Positions 7,141 to 14,796 of a stretch of DNA of 15,061 bases are shown piece by piece. The notes under the pieces are model-generated. The model did no database searches. It saw nothing but the letters and a program-made list of their open reading frames with translations, and had not been told where the DNA came from. The stretch's first letter is position 1. Every line of letters begins with the position of its first letter. Source of the stretch: Thermodesulfobacteriota bacterium (GTDB taxonomy: Bacteria; Desulfobacterota; Desulfomonilia; Desulfomonilales; Desulfomonilaceae); contig JAUPKT010000392.1 of NCBI GenBank assembly GCA_030837305.1, positions 1-15,061 on the forward strand. The letters run 5' to 3'. A program made the position numbers and the translations under genes.

Positions 7141-8136
7141 ATGCATTTTCCTGAATACAGGGCCCGTCGACTCCGGCGGACCGAAACACTGAGACGAATG
7201 GTGCGCGAGGTTCGTCTGGGAGTTGACGACCTCGTCGTTCCATTCTTTGTTCGTCATGGAAAGGGTATCAAGGAACCTCTGCGTTCCATGCCCGGACAGT
7301 TTCGGTTTTCCCCGGATACCCTCTCAAAAGAAATCAAGCAGGTAGACAGTCTGGGCATTCCGGCGGTCCTTCTCTTCGGCATCCCCAGGAAGAAGGATCC
7401 GGTAGGTTCGGAAGGATACGCTCGAGACGGGATCATTCAGCAAACCGTGAGAAGGCTGAAGGATACCTTTCCGGATCTGGTGGTGATCACGGACGTTTGT
7501 CTTTGTGAATACACGGACCATGGACATTGTGGAATCGTGAGGGATGGAACGGTGGATAACGATCCCACCCTCGATCTCCTTGCGAAGGTCGCTGTGTCTC
7601 ATGCGACTTCCGGAGCCGATATCGTGGCACCCAGTGACATGATGGATGGTCGAGTAGGGGCCATAAGAGAAGGACTTGATGAGTCTGGTTTTGAAAACAC
7701 GGCCATACTTGCATACTCCGCAAAATATGCTTCGGGCTTCTACGGACCATTTCGAGATGCGGCCGAATCTGCTCCGAGTTTTGGGGATAGGCGGTCTTAT
7801 CAAATGGATTCTGCCAATTCCGACGAGGCCTTGAGAGAGGTTGCTCTGGATGTGGAAGAAGGTGCGGACATGATTATGGTCAAACCTGCCCTGCCATACC
7901 TTGATGTCATTTGGAGAGTCCGCAATGCCTTCGACCTGCCTTTGGTGGCTTACAACGTCAGTGGTGAGTTTGCAATGATTAAAGCCGCTGCTGCCAACGG
8001 TTGGGTTAACGGTGATCAATGCATGATGGAGGCACTCACGGCCATAAAACGCGCCGGAGCCGATCTGATCATCTCATATCACGCCGTGGAAGCGGCACAG
8101 ATAATCCAGGGCCTGAGCAAGAAAGCCTCGCTGTGA
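7141..8136 (+). CDS. hemB: Delta-aminolevulinic acid dehydratase (porphobilinogen synthase)
   Basis: HemB condenses two 5-aminolevulinate molecules to porphobilinogen, the first pyrrole of tetrapyrrole synthesis. The 331-residue TIM-barrel protein has the zinc-binding motif C120-x-C122-x7-C130 (DVCLCEYTDHGHCG), marking it as a zinc-dependent type, and the two active-site lysines: K195 in YSAKYASGFYGPFR and K248, the Schiff-base lysine, in MVKPALPYLD. YNVSGEF (271-277) is also typical. ATG 7141 has GGGGA 6 nt upstream. The stop overlaps the GTG of the next gene (GTGA, 8133-8136), so the two are probably translated in a coupled manner, linking the start of the pathway to a late heme step. Confidence 0.98.
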   Translation: MHFPEYRARRLRRTETLRRMVREVRLGVDDLVVPFFVRHGKGIKEPLRSMPGQFRFSPDTLSKEIKQVDSLGIPAVLLFGIPRKKDPVGSEGYARDGIIQQTVRRLKDTFPDLVVITDVCLCEYTDHGHCGIVRDGTVDNDPTLDLLAKVAVSHATSGADIVAPSDMMDGRVGAIREGLDESGFENTAILAYSAKYASGFYGPFRDAAESAPSFGDRRSYQMDSANSDEALREVALDVEEGADMIMVKPALPYLDVIWRVRNAFDLPLVAYNVSGEFAMIKAAAANGWVNGDQCMMEALTAIKRAGADLIISYHAVEAAQIIQGLSKKASL

Positions 8137-9224
8137 ATCATTTTACGTTACGACTTGTGGCATGGGAAATGACCAGAGCGTGCAATCTTGCATGCGTCCA
8201 CTGCAGAGCCGGGGCATGTACCGAGGCGGACCCTGAACAGCTCTCGCTGGCAGAGGGAAAACAGCTAATAGATGGTATCCGTAAAGTGGGGACGCCGATA
8301 CTCATTATGACCGGCGGGGAACCTCTCCTGCGGCCGGATTTCTATGAGCTTGCTCAATACGGCATACAAAGTGGTATGAGAGTTGTCCTGGCGACAAATG
8401 GAACGTTGGTGGATCGTGCTACCGCTGAAAAGATCTCCAAGGTCGGCATAGCTCGCGTCAGCATCAGTCTTGATGGACCAACTGCACAAGAACATGATGC
8501 ATTCCGCAAAATACCAGGTGCGTTTGCCGCCGCACTCGAAGGCATTGCCAATCTGAGATCAGCATCGGTACCCGTGCAAGTAAATACCACCTTGACAAAA
8601 AGGAACAGAGAGAGACTCTCTGACATCATGAGTTTGGCCAAAAGCATTGATGCTTCAGCCTTTCATGTATTCTTGCTTGTTCCAACCGGAAGGGCTCGCC
8701 AGATGTCCGGTGAAGAAATGGGGCCGGAGGAATACGAAGAAACCCTTCGCCAATTCTACCGTCTGAGCAAATCTTGTGGAATGGAAACCAAGGCCACCTG
8801 CGCCCCACAGTATTATCGCATCATGAGGCAAGAAGCCAGGATCGAGGGCATTGAGGTGTCAGAAAAGAACTTTGGTATGAATGCCGTCACCCGTGGTTGC
8901 TTGGCCGGGTTATCGTTCGTCTTTGTGTCTCACAGAGGCAATGTGCAACCGTGTGGTTATTTCGATGTGAAAGCAGGCAGTGTGCGAGAGCGAGAATTCC
9001 AGGACCTGTGGGAGAATGCTGCCTTGTTCCATGAGTTAAGGAACTTTCGTCGATTAGAGGGCAAGTGCGGTAAGTGTGATTATGTGCGTTACTGTGGAGG
9101 TTGTCGAGCCAGAGCGTATGAAGGCACAGGACGTTACATGGCTCCGGAGCCCTATTGTGCATACGAGCCTCCTTCGCAAGTGCGAAAGGGGCATGACGGT
9201 GTCCATCCGCAGACTAAGAACTGA
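8133..9224 (+). CDS. ahbD: Radical SAM/SPASM protein, AhbD-like heme synthase
   Basis: AhbD completes the siroheme-dependent heme pathway of sulfate reducers and archaea by oxidatively decarboxylating two propionates of Fe-coproporphyrin III to heme b. The 363-residue product has the radical SAM cluster motif C17-x3-C21-x2-C24 in WEMTRACNLACVHCRAGA, GGEP (61-64) and SISLDGP (110-116). Its C-terminus carries a SPASM-type set for auxiliary cluster binding: C256, C274, C312, C315, C321, C324 and C342. The opening LRLVAWEMTR fits AhbD/NirJ2-like proteins better than AhbC (which typically reads PVVVWNMTRRC). GTG 8133 is chosen for the GTGA overlap with hemB and because the Cys motif then sits near the N-terminus as in relatives. 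AhbD versus a related NirJ-type or peptide-modifying SPASM enzyme cannot be settled by eye, but adjacency to hemB supports heme synthesis. Confidence 0.82.
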   Translation: MNHFTLRLVAWEMTRACNLACVHCRAGACTEADPEQLSLAEGKQLIDGIRKVGTPILIMTGGEPLLRPDFYELAQYGIQSGMRVVLATNGTLVDRATAEKISKVGIARVSISLDGPTAQEHDAFRKIPGAFAAALEGIANLRSASVPVQVNTTLTKRNRERLSDIMSLAKSIDASAFHVFLLVPTGRARQMSGEEMGPEEYEETLRQFYRLSKSCGMETKATCAPQYYRIMRQEARIEGIEVSEKNFGMNAVTRGCLAGLSFVFVSHRGNVQPCGYFDVKAGSVREREFQDLWENAALFHELRNFRRLEGKCGKCDYVRYCGGCRARAYEGTGRYMAPEPYCAYEPPSQVRKGHDGVHPQTKN

Positions 9225-9244
9225 TGAAATTCGGAAGGAGTCAT

Positions 9245-9874
9245 ATGATTATCGATCAAATACAAATAGCCGGTTTTGAAATCTTTTGTTACATCCTTGG
9301 GGATACCCAAACCGGAGAGGGCATTGTGGTTGATCCCGGCGGACAGGCGAACTCAATCGTGAAGAGAGCCGCAGATCAAGGTATAACAAACATAAAACTC
9401 ATAGTGAATACCCATAGCCATGTAGATCATACCATGGGAAACAAGGCCGTACAGGAACTCACAGGGGCACCAATAGCAATTCATGAAGCCGAAGCGCCCA
9501 TGCTGGCAACCCCCAACAGAGCCATGCTCGCCATGTTTGGTGCCGAGGCCTCTCCCGCCGCGACCGTGCTGCTACAAGATGGGGACGACATTACGTTTGG
9601 GAACGAGACAGTCAAGGTGATCCACACGCCGGGGCACTCCCCTGGGAGCATTTCTCTGTACTTTCCGGGATACGTCATAACCGGAGACACTCTCTTCGTG
9701 CAGGGGGTTGGTAGAACAGATTTGCCGGGTGGATCATACGAAATACTACAACGCTCTATTAGAAATAAACTATTTACTCTCCCAGGTGACACGGTTGTTT
9801 TGCCGGGACACAATTACGGACCGACACCAACCTCGACCATTGAGAGGGAAAAGAAAGAAAATCCTTTTGTCTGA
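9245..9874 (+). CDS. Metallo-beta-lactamase-fold hydrolase (glyoxalase II-like)
   Basis: This 209-residue protein has a complete dinuclear-metal site of the glyoxalase II-like group: THSHVDH (H57, H59, D61, H62), H131 in HTPGHSPGS, D148 in ITGDTLF and H189 in LPGHNYGP. The GVGRTDLPGGS segment is typical of the short GloB/YcbL-type hydrolases. Probable activity is thioester hydrolysis, for example of a glutathione or bacillithiol-like adduct, but the substrate is not shown by sequence. ATG 9245 has GGAAGGAG ending 4 nt before it; an upstream in-frame ATG at 9224 overlaps the previous stop but has no ribosome binding site. It follows the ahbD-like gene by 20 bp and is probably co-transcribed; no functional link to heme is evident. 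Confidence 0.92.
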   Translation: MIIDQIQIAGFEIFCYILGDTQTGEGIVVDPGGQANSIVKRAADQGITNIKLIVNTHSHVDHTMGNKAVQELTGAPIAIHEAEAPMLATPNRAMLAMFGAEASPAATVLLQDGDDITFGNETVKVIHTPGHSPGSISLYFPGYVITGDTLFVQGVGRTDLPGGSYEILQRSIRNKLFTLPGDTVVLPGHNYGPTPTSTIEREKKENPFV

Positions 9875-9917
9875 GTGAACAAGACGGACGGTGAAAGGTC
9901 TCTCTGAAACGCAGAGG

Positions 9918-11540
9918 TCACTCTCTTGATTGCGTGGAAAGGAGTTTCCTCAACGCTTTGACCTCGGGACTTCCCAACAGAACGGAAACTAGGGCAAATG
10001 TAAAGAGCCCTGCCGAGATACAACCCGACAGAACCAGAAGATTCTGCACATTGGATCCGGTGTTCCATTCGCCCAGAGCACGGCCGTAAAACAGGGGTAT
10101 ACTCATGACGGCCGATGCCGCACTGATCCTGATGAGAGACAAGACAAAATCTTTCGAAGGAAAAGTTCCCAGACGTCTGACTAAGATAATAAAGAGTATT
10201 GCGACATTTAGTGCAGCAGCCAATGAAGTTGCAAGTGCCAAACCCCCTTGTTCCATTGGTACCATAAGTATGAGACCACCGGCCAAGTTTGTAACCACAG
10301 CCAGTAACGAGACCTTGACCGGTGTTCTGGTATCTTTAAGAGAGAAAAAGGCCTGCGTTACGACCTTGAGCCCTGAAAAGGCCCATAATCCCACGGTATA
10401 CCAAAGAAGAGCGTATGCAGTAGCCTGAGTATCGATGAAGGTGAACTTGCCCCGCTGGAACAAGGTTGCAACCACAGGCTCCCGCAGGACGATAAGCCCT
10501 ACACTGGCCGGAATGGTGAAGAAACCGATCAGCCGCAAAGAAAAAGCAACGGATTGCGTCAATCCACGCATGTCACCACTGTCCGCCAGTCTGGACATCG
10601 AAGGTAAGACAGCAGTACCAAGAGCTATGGCAAAAATCCCCAGAGGAAGCTCTACCAGCCTGTCTGCATAATACAGCCACGATACCCCGCCAGGTTGGAG
10701 TAAAGAGGCCAGTATTGTCCCGATCATCACATTCACTTGATAAACCGCCCCGCCAAGGGCCGCAGGAACAAAAAGCTTACCAATCCGAATCAGCGCAGGA
10801 TTATTGAAATCAAACGAAGGCTTGAAGCTAATGTCTTCCCGTCTCAGAAAAGGGAATTGAAGGAGCAACTGGAGAAACCCTGCAATAACGACCCCCCATG
10901 CAAGGGCATGTGAAGGAGAAGTGTTCAGCGACGTGGTAGTGAACAAAACAGATCCGATCATGCAAATATTAAGAATAACCGGAGCTGCAGCAGGAGCCGC
11001 GAAGTGGCCCATCGAATTGAGAACTCCCGAAGCCAGGGCGACCAGCGAAATAAAAAAGATGTAAGGAAACATGATGCGAGTGAGACACACAGTCAGGTCA
11101 AATTTTTCCGGATCCTGAAAGAAACCAGGGGCAATGACCCTGACGATCCAGGGGCAGGCTAAAATTCCGAGCAGTGTCACGACTAATAAAATAATTGCTG
11201 ATAACGTGAAGATCCGTCTTGCTAATTTCCCCGCTTCATCACGGCCGTGCCGCTGTAAGGTTTCGACATAAGTTGGAATGAATGCGGCAGAAAGGGCTCC
11301 CTCTGCGAACAATCTTCTTAAGAGATTGGGAATGCGAAATGCTACAAAAAAAGCGTCAGCACCTAACCCGGCGCCCATGAATCGAGCAATGACCATGTCC
11401 CTGACGAAACCGAGAACACGGCTCAGAACGGTCCAAAACCCCACAACCCCGGCTGCGCGAGTGATTGCTTTTCGCTCAGTCACCATGGGAGACTCGGTAC
11501 CGGGCAAAACCCCTTGACTTTGTAAACGCTTTTCGGGCAT
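9918..11540 (-). CDS. murJ: Lipid II flippase MurJ (MviN)
   Basis: MurJ moves the peptidoglycan precursor lipid II across the inner membrane. The product is a highly hydrophobic MOP-superfamily protein of up to 540 residues with about 14 predicted membrane segments and the family N-terminal signature: ARAAGVVG-like start (TRAAGVVG), LSRVLGFVRDMVIA, GADAFFVAFRIPNLLRRLFAEGA and SAAFIPTY. Later landmarks include LNSMGHFAAPAAAPV, ADRLVELPLGIFAIALGTA and AFFSLKDTRTPV. ATG 11540 is preceded by GGAG at a rather long 12 nt; ATG 11486 gives a start MVTERKAITRAAG closer to relatives and would remove an 18-residue extension, but it has no clear binding site. It diverges from rpsT, a frequent neighbour of murJ, and converges on the hydrolase gene with 43 bp between. 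Confidence 0.96.
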   Translation of the reverse strand: MPEKRLQSQGVLPGTESPMVTERKAITRAAGVVGFWTVLSRVLGFVRDMVIARFMGAGLGADAFFVAFRIPNLLRRLFAEGALSAAFIPTYVETLQRHGRDEAGKLARRIFTLSAIILLVVTLLGILACPWIVRVIAPGFFQDPEKFDLTVCLTRIMFPYIFFISLVALASGVLNSMGHFAAPAAAPVILNICMIGSVLFTTTSLNTSPSHALAWGVVIAGFLQLLLQFPFLRREDISFKPSFDFNNPALIRIGKLFVPAALGGAVYQVNVMIGTILASLLQPGGVSWLYYADRLVELPLGIFAIALGTAVLPSMSRLADSGDMRGLTQSVAFSLRLIGFFTIPASVGLIVLREPVVATLFQRGKFTFIDTQATAYALLWYTVGLWAFSGLKVVTQAFFSLKDTRTPVKVSLLAVVTNLAGGLILMVPMEQGGLALATSLAAALNVAILFIILVRRLGTFPSKDFVLSLIRISAASAVMSIPLFYGRALGEWNTGSNVQNLLVLSGCISAGLFTFALVSVLLGSPEVKALRKLLSTQSRE

Positions 11541-11648
11541 AAAAAGAAGTTACTCCATAGCCCCCAAAATATGGGTGCGCCGAAGTTTTGGAGAAGCGTG
11601 AGAACAATATCCGAGGATCGACACAACAGAATATAAAAGGATCATATT

Positions 11649-11906
11649 ATGGCTAACCATCCCTCTGCTCTGAAAAGAATGCGCCAAAGCGAAAAGAAAC
11701 GCCTCCGCAATGTGGGGTACAGGTCTCAGGTAAAAACTGCTATAAAAAAATACATACAGTCTGTCGACCAAAAACTGCCTAGCTCCAAAGATCTGCTCAC
11801 TGACGCTGTGTCGTTGCTGCACAAAGGAGTCTCTAAAGGAATTTTTCACGTCAACACAGCCAGCAGAGTGATCTCGCGACTCTCGAAGAAATTACCGAGC
11901 CTGTAA
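11649..11906 (+). CDS. rpsT: 30S ribosomal protein S20
   Basis: S20 is a primary 16S rRNA-binding protein of the small subunit. The 85-residue, very basic, helical product has the family start MANHPSALKRMRQSEKKR, the middle RSQVKTAIKKY and the C-terminal KGIFHVNTASRVISRLSKKL. ATG 11649 has AAAGGA 7 nt upstream. The gene stands alone, diverging from murJ across 108 bp and converging on the CHAT gene across 71 bp. I see no convincing -35/-10 pair in the upstream gap, although a strong promoter is expected there. Confidence 0.98.
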   Translation: MANHPSALKRMRQSEKKRLRNVGYRSQVKTAIKKYIQSVDQKLPSSKDLLTDAVSLLHKGVSKGIFHVNTASRVISRLSKKLPSL

Positions 11907-11977
11907 GGTCCACACGCAACCGGTACCGAAATGCAGCGGTCCGCCAATGCGGTCGTTTGCCTTTATTAATGGGCTTG

Positions 11978-13921
11978 CTACTGAATACCAACGTCTCCCG
12001 AAAGTATCCAACCTGCCCAGGAAGGGGGCTTGCCACTAAACGAGGAATCCAACCCCGACGGCATCTCCCGAGGATACTCAGCCAAGATCTTTGCGACAGG
12101 AACCTTTTCTGAAGATCTCTTGAGGAAGGTCATGAGGAATGGCTCATCCCCGCCCCAATTTGGGTCTGAGTAGTTTATGAAGGCCAACTTGACACCCGAA
12201 TAGAACAGAGCGAGGTTGAGCAGTAACGGACCATCTCCGGATGGATTCTCTTTGTCCGGCACGTTGAACCATGCCACCGGCATGATAAAAACCTTGGAGA
12301 GTGTCGGAACAGAGAAAAAACGCTGTACAATGAGGTTCCGTTGACCTCGTTTGTCAGGAGAAAAAAAGAAAGTCGGCTGCCTTTCCCCGAAAACCGCGTC
12401 CCAGGTTGAGAGGGGCAAAGCAAGGATGGTGACATCCTCCTTCCTTCCGTTCCGATCAAGAAAACGATCCATCGTCGCTGCCGGACCGACCCACACCTCA
12501 AAACTGCGAAAAAACTTTTGAACACTAACAACGAGGTCCGACGGTTTCGGATACACCTCGTTGGTCAAAATTAATCTCTCCAATCGTTCTTCGTCCGAGA
12601 TTCTTGCCTCAGGGCGCTTGTCTCCTTTTGGGGGATTCATGCTCTCTTTCACTTGATCTTCGGGAATCCACGGAATTGACTCAAACAGCAACAGTCCGAT
12701 GTCGTTGCGTCCCCTGCTCGCTTGTTTGCTTGGTCCAGACCGAATGAGTTTTAGTAAGTCAGCCGAAGGAATGAAGGAAATCACGCGATCCTGCCCAAAA
12801 GGTCTATCTTCTGAATCGAGAAGAGTCGACAACGGCAAAAACCACAGGGATCTGTCCGGAATAACAAGAATTGTTGTTTTTTCTGCGGGCAATGCGGGCA
12901 TTGAACCAAGAAGTGTCCGATAGAGACGTCTGCAAGGCTCTTTCCACGCATGCCCCATAAATGTGGCTTTGTCTCCTTGAGAAAACTCCCGCAGCTTGTC
13001 TTGTAACTGGAAAACCCCCTTGTCGATTTCCAGACGACCGGTTCCAAACTGGTAATACTGAGACTTCTCCTTCGTTATGACCCCAATCACGATCCTATCC
13101 GGCAGCAAATTCATGTCCAGCACGAGTTCCTTTGGGGACAAGACATCCTTCTTGAAATCCCCAAGCGCGATGGGCAGACCTGCTCTCAAAAGGGTGTACC
13201 TATCGGAATTCTTCTGGATCTCCTGCCTGACCTTGGCCAACTGACTCTTGAGGGTTTCCTCACTCTTCCGGACTTCCTGCGAAGATAATTCGAGCCTGAC
13301 CGAAATCATCTCTTGAAGCAAGCGTGATTCCTCGTTGACGAGACGATCGGGAACATCGAAGAACTCCAGTCTAGTCAATTTTTTCATCACGAGGTGTCGC
13401 CGACAAATGCGGCGTTTTTCAAGGACATGAAAGATTCCTCCGCTTGCCTCTTCAGAAATTTCCGCATGAAGGGGCCCCAGAATCTTGGTTGCAAGCTCGT
13501 CAAAGATCTGAAATCGGTCATCCAATTCCTTGAGCAGAGGACTCGCCTGGGGAAGATCATCGAGGATGGCCTCAAAACCATCAACTGCACTCCGATACTT
13601 CAGAATTGCATTTTCCAGGTCACCCGACAGGTACAGCCGCCTTGCCTCCTTGATTTCCCGATCCAAACCATGAAGCAACCCATGGACATCGACCTTGGGC
13701 TCTGATTCATCAATCTTACGTTCCTTAAACAGCCAATGGTATCTCTTAGGGCGATCTTCTTCCTTTCGCTGGGAACTCCCAGAGTCTACTACCCGTTCCC
13801 CCCTGTTGGCGGCTTCCTGAACAATACCGTCTCCAGACCATGCCAATGGCACGGCCACTGCCAGAGCGCACATCAAACAGATCAGTACCCACAAGGGTCT
13901 TTCAATCATGTGAATCGTCAA
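11978..13921 (-). CDS. Exported CHAT-fold protein with apparently lost protease residues
   Basis: CHAT domains (PF12770) are caspase-like peptidases. This 647-residue product begins with a hydrophobic segment (about 8-28, ending PLAWSGD) that looks like a signal peptide or membrane anchor, then a TPR-like helical region (about 80-150) and a coiled-coil-rich stretch (195-240). The CHAT fold follows from about 265: ILVIPDRSLWFLPLSTLL (351-368), ISFIPSADLLKLI (381-393), GDGPLLLNLALFYSGVKLAF (562-581) and the closing WAGWILSGD (635-643). Where active relatives have HFATHG this has TILALPLSTW (498-507), and where they have LSACETG it has IMPVAWFN (546-553), so neither catalytic His nor Cys is visible. 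TTG 13921 has CAGG 7 nt upstream; ATG 13909 is an alternative lacking a site. It follows the HD-domain gene on the same strand. The function is unknown; a scaffold or pseudo-enzyme role is inferred. Confidence 0.78.
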   Translation of the reverse strand: MTIHMIERPLWVLICLMCALAVAVPLAWSGDGIVQEAANRGERVVDSGSSQRKEEDRPKRYHWLFKERKIDESEPKVDVHGLLHGLDREIKEARRLYLSGDLENAILKYRSAVDGFEAILDDLPQASPLLKELDDRFQIFDELATKILGPLHAEISEEASGGIFHVLEKRRICRRHLVMKKLTRLEFFDVPDRLVNEESRLLQEMISVRLELSSQEVRKSEETLKSQLAKVRQEIQKNSDRYTLLRAGLPIALGDFKKDVLSPKELVLDMNLLPDRIVIGVITKEKSQYYQFGTGRLEIDKGVFQLQDKLREFSQGDKATFMGHAWKEPCRRLYRTLLGSMPALPAEKTTILVIPDRSLWFLPLSTLLDSEDRPFGQDRVISFIPSADLLKLIRSGPSKQASRGRNDIGLLLFESIPWIPEDQVKESMNPPKGDKRPEARISDEERLERLILTNEVYPKPSDLVVSVQKFFRSFEVWVGPAATMDRFLDRNGRKEDVTILALPLSTWDAVFGERQPTFFFSPDKRGQRNLIVQRFFSVPTLSKVFIMPVAWFNVPDKENPSGDGPLLLNLALFYSGVKLAFINYSDPNWGGDEPFLMTFLKRSSEKVPVAKILAEYPREMPSGLDSSFSGKPPSWAGWILSGDVGIQ

Positions 13922-14032
13922 GAAAGTACCTGTTTCAATTGGTGAACGAGGGCGGAACTATCCATGATTTTTTGAGACTCCGTTAGCCCCTTCATGGCTC
14001 AACAACAAAATCGTCTGCTCCAACAAGGTCAC
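13918..14032 (-). other. Two overlapping tiny reading frames between the HD and CHAT genes
   Basis: The gap holds a 24-codon frame from GTG 14032 (overlapping the HD stop as GTGA) to TAG 13958, and a 25-codon frame from ATG 13995 to TGA 13918, whose stop overlaps the CHAT start as TTGA. They are in different frames; dropping one G from the GGGG run near 13990 would fuse them into one frame of about 37 codons. This may be a small coupled leader peptide, a frameshifted small gene or chance. No family is recognised and no strong ribosome binding site is seen. Confidence 0.25.
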
Positions 14033-14673
14033 TTTTCGCTAGCTTGCCGCAAGTGCCCGTTAATCCACCATTCATCCTCTTTTTCCTTAAACCACCATCC
14101 AGAGAAATCGGTATTCAAAATGCTTCTCGCCAAACGCTTACCATTTTCTGTCCGTAGCCTCTTCAGGGCCGTAGCAATCCATTCTTGAGAATAGCGATTC
14201 CCAAGGTCCCCCAATTCCTTCAATTGAAGAATCATTTCCAATTGATCCGCATCTCTGGCGCAATCTGCTTCCGCAGAGTTCCCATCACTGAATTCCGCTA
14301 GGAGTTCCCGTATTTCACTCCCAAAGGGCAGATTCTCCGTCATATCCCGTGCAGCAGCTTCTTCGTCGGCCACAACGTATTTCTTGTTTACGTAATTGAG
14401 ATCCCCTGTACGAGCTTCGGTTATGTCGTGCATCAAACACATCAATATTACCCTATCAGCAGAGAGTTTTCCCGACATGCGGGCCAACACGTAACCAATC
14501 ACCGCTGTTCTCAAACTGTGCTCCGCTACGGTTTCTTTGCCGGTGCCCAAGAATTGAAAGCCGGAACGAGGTGTTCTCTTGAGCATTCCCACCTCGAACA
14601 GGAAATCTGCAATAGCATTGAGTTCCAATTTTCCGCCTCGCAACTGTAAACTTGACGTGGGCTTCACTATCAT
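14029..14673 (-). CDS. HD-domain phosphohydrolase, YfbR/HDDC2-like
   Basis: HDDC2/YfbR-type enzymes are metal-dependent 5'-deoxyribonucleotidases of the HD superfamily. The 214-residue product shows the group's order of motifs: GMLKRTPRSGF (29-39), VAEHSLRTA with His52, LMHDITEARTGD (H82, D83, E86), and DADQLEMILQ with a metal-binding Asp at 141 or 143. The length and motif spacing fit this group rather than the GTPase- or (p)ppGpp-hydrolase HD families. ATG 14673 has no clear ribosome binding site; an in-frame TTG at 14625 following GGCGG would trim 16 residues that relatives lack, so the start is open. It likely dephosphorylates deoxynucleoside monophosphates; the substrate is inferred. It lies 107 bp upstream of the CHAT gene on the same strand. 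Confidence 0.88.
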   Translation of the reverse strand: MIVKPTSSLQLRGGKLELNAIADFLFEVGMLKRTPRSGFQFLGTGKETVAEHSLRTAVIGYVLARMSGKLSADRVILMCLMHDITEARTGDLNYVNKKYVVADEEAAARDMTENLPFGSEIRELLAEFSDGNSAEADCARDADQLEMILQLKELGDLGNRYSQEWIATALKRLRTENGKRLARSILNTDFSGWWFKEKEDEWWINGHLRQASEK

Positions 14674-14701
14674 GGTTTATGACATCTTTCAAGGGTGTGC
14701 G

Positions 14702-14747
14702 CTTTGCGCAATACCGTGATACAGACTCTCCGCAAAGTGCCTTGCGG
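14702..14747. promoter_or_regulatory. Cluster of TTGCG inverted repeats in a divergent promoter region
   Basis: The gap between two divergent genes holds a perfect 8-bp palindrome TTGCGCAA (14704-14711), the pair CTTTGCG (14702-14708) and CGCAAAG (14731-14737), and the hairpin-forming pair CCGCAA (14730-14735) and TTGCGG (14742-14747). The repeated TTGCG core suggests an operator for a dimeric regulator. A weak -35/-10 pair (TTGCGG 14742-14747, CAAAAT 14765-14770, 17 bp apart) overlaps it on the plus strand. Confidence 0.35.
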
Positions 14748-14796
14748 ATTCGTGCACGTACCGACAAAATCGTAGACCAATTGACCACGGGCTCAC

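Noticed and set aside
7324..8019. 231-codon open frame on the minus strand
   Set aside because: Antisense to hemB, which is intact; no recognisable motif and no ribosome binding site.
9902..9916. Hairpin CTCTG/CAGAG between the hydrolase and murJ as a bidirectional terminator
   Set aside because: Only 5 bp of stem and no T-tract on either side.
11541..11648. Promoter for rpsT or murJ
   Set aside because: I searched both strands for -35/-10 pairs with 16-18 bp spacing and found none with acceptable matches on both boxes.
11907..11977. Terminator between rpsT and the CHAT gene
   Set aside because: Short competing stems (for example CCGC/GCGG around 11940-11952) followed by only scattered Ts; not strong enough to call.
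11978..13921. Active CHAT protease, as in known defence systems
   Set aside because: No His or Cys is visible at the expected catalytic positions, and there is no adjacent effector, nuclease or CRISPR gene.
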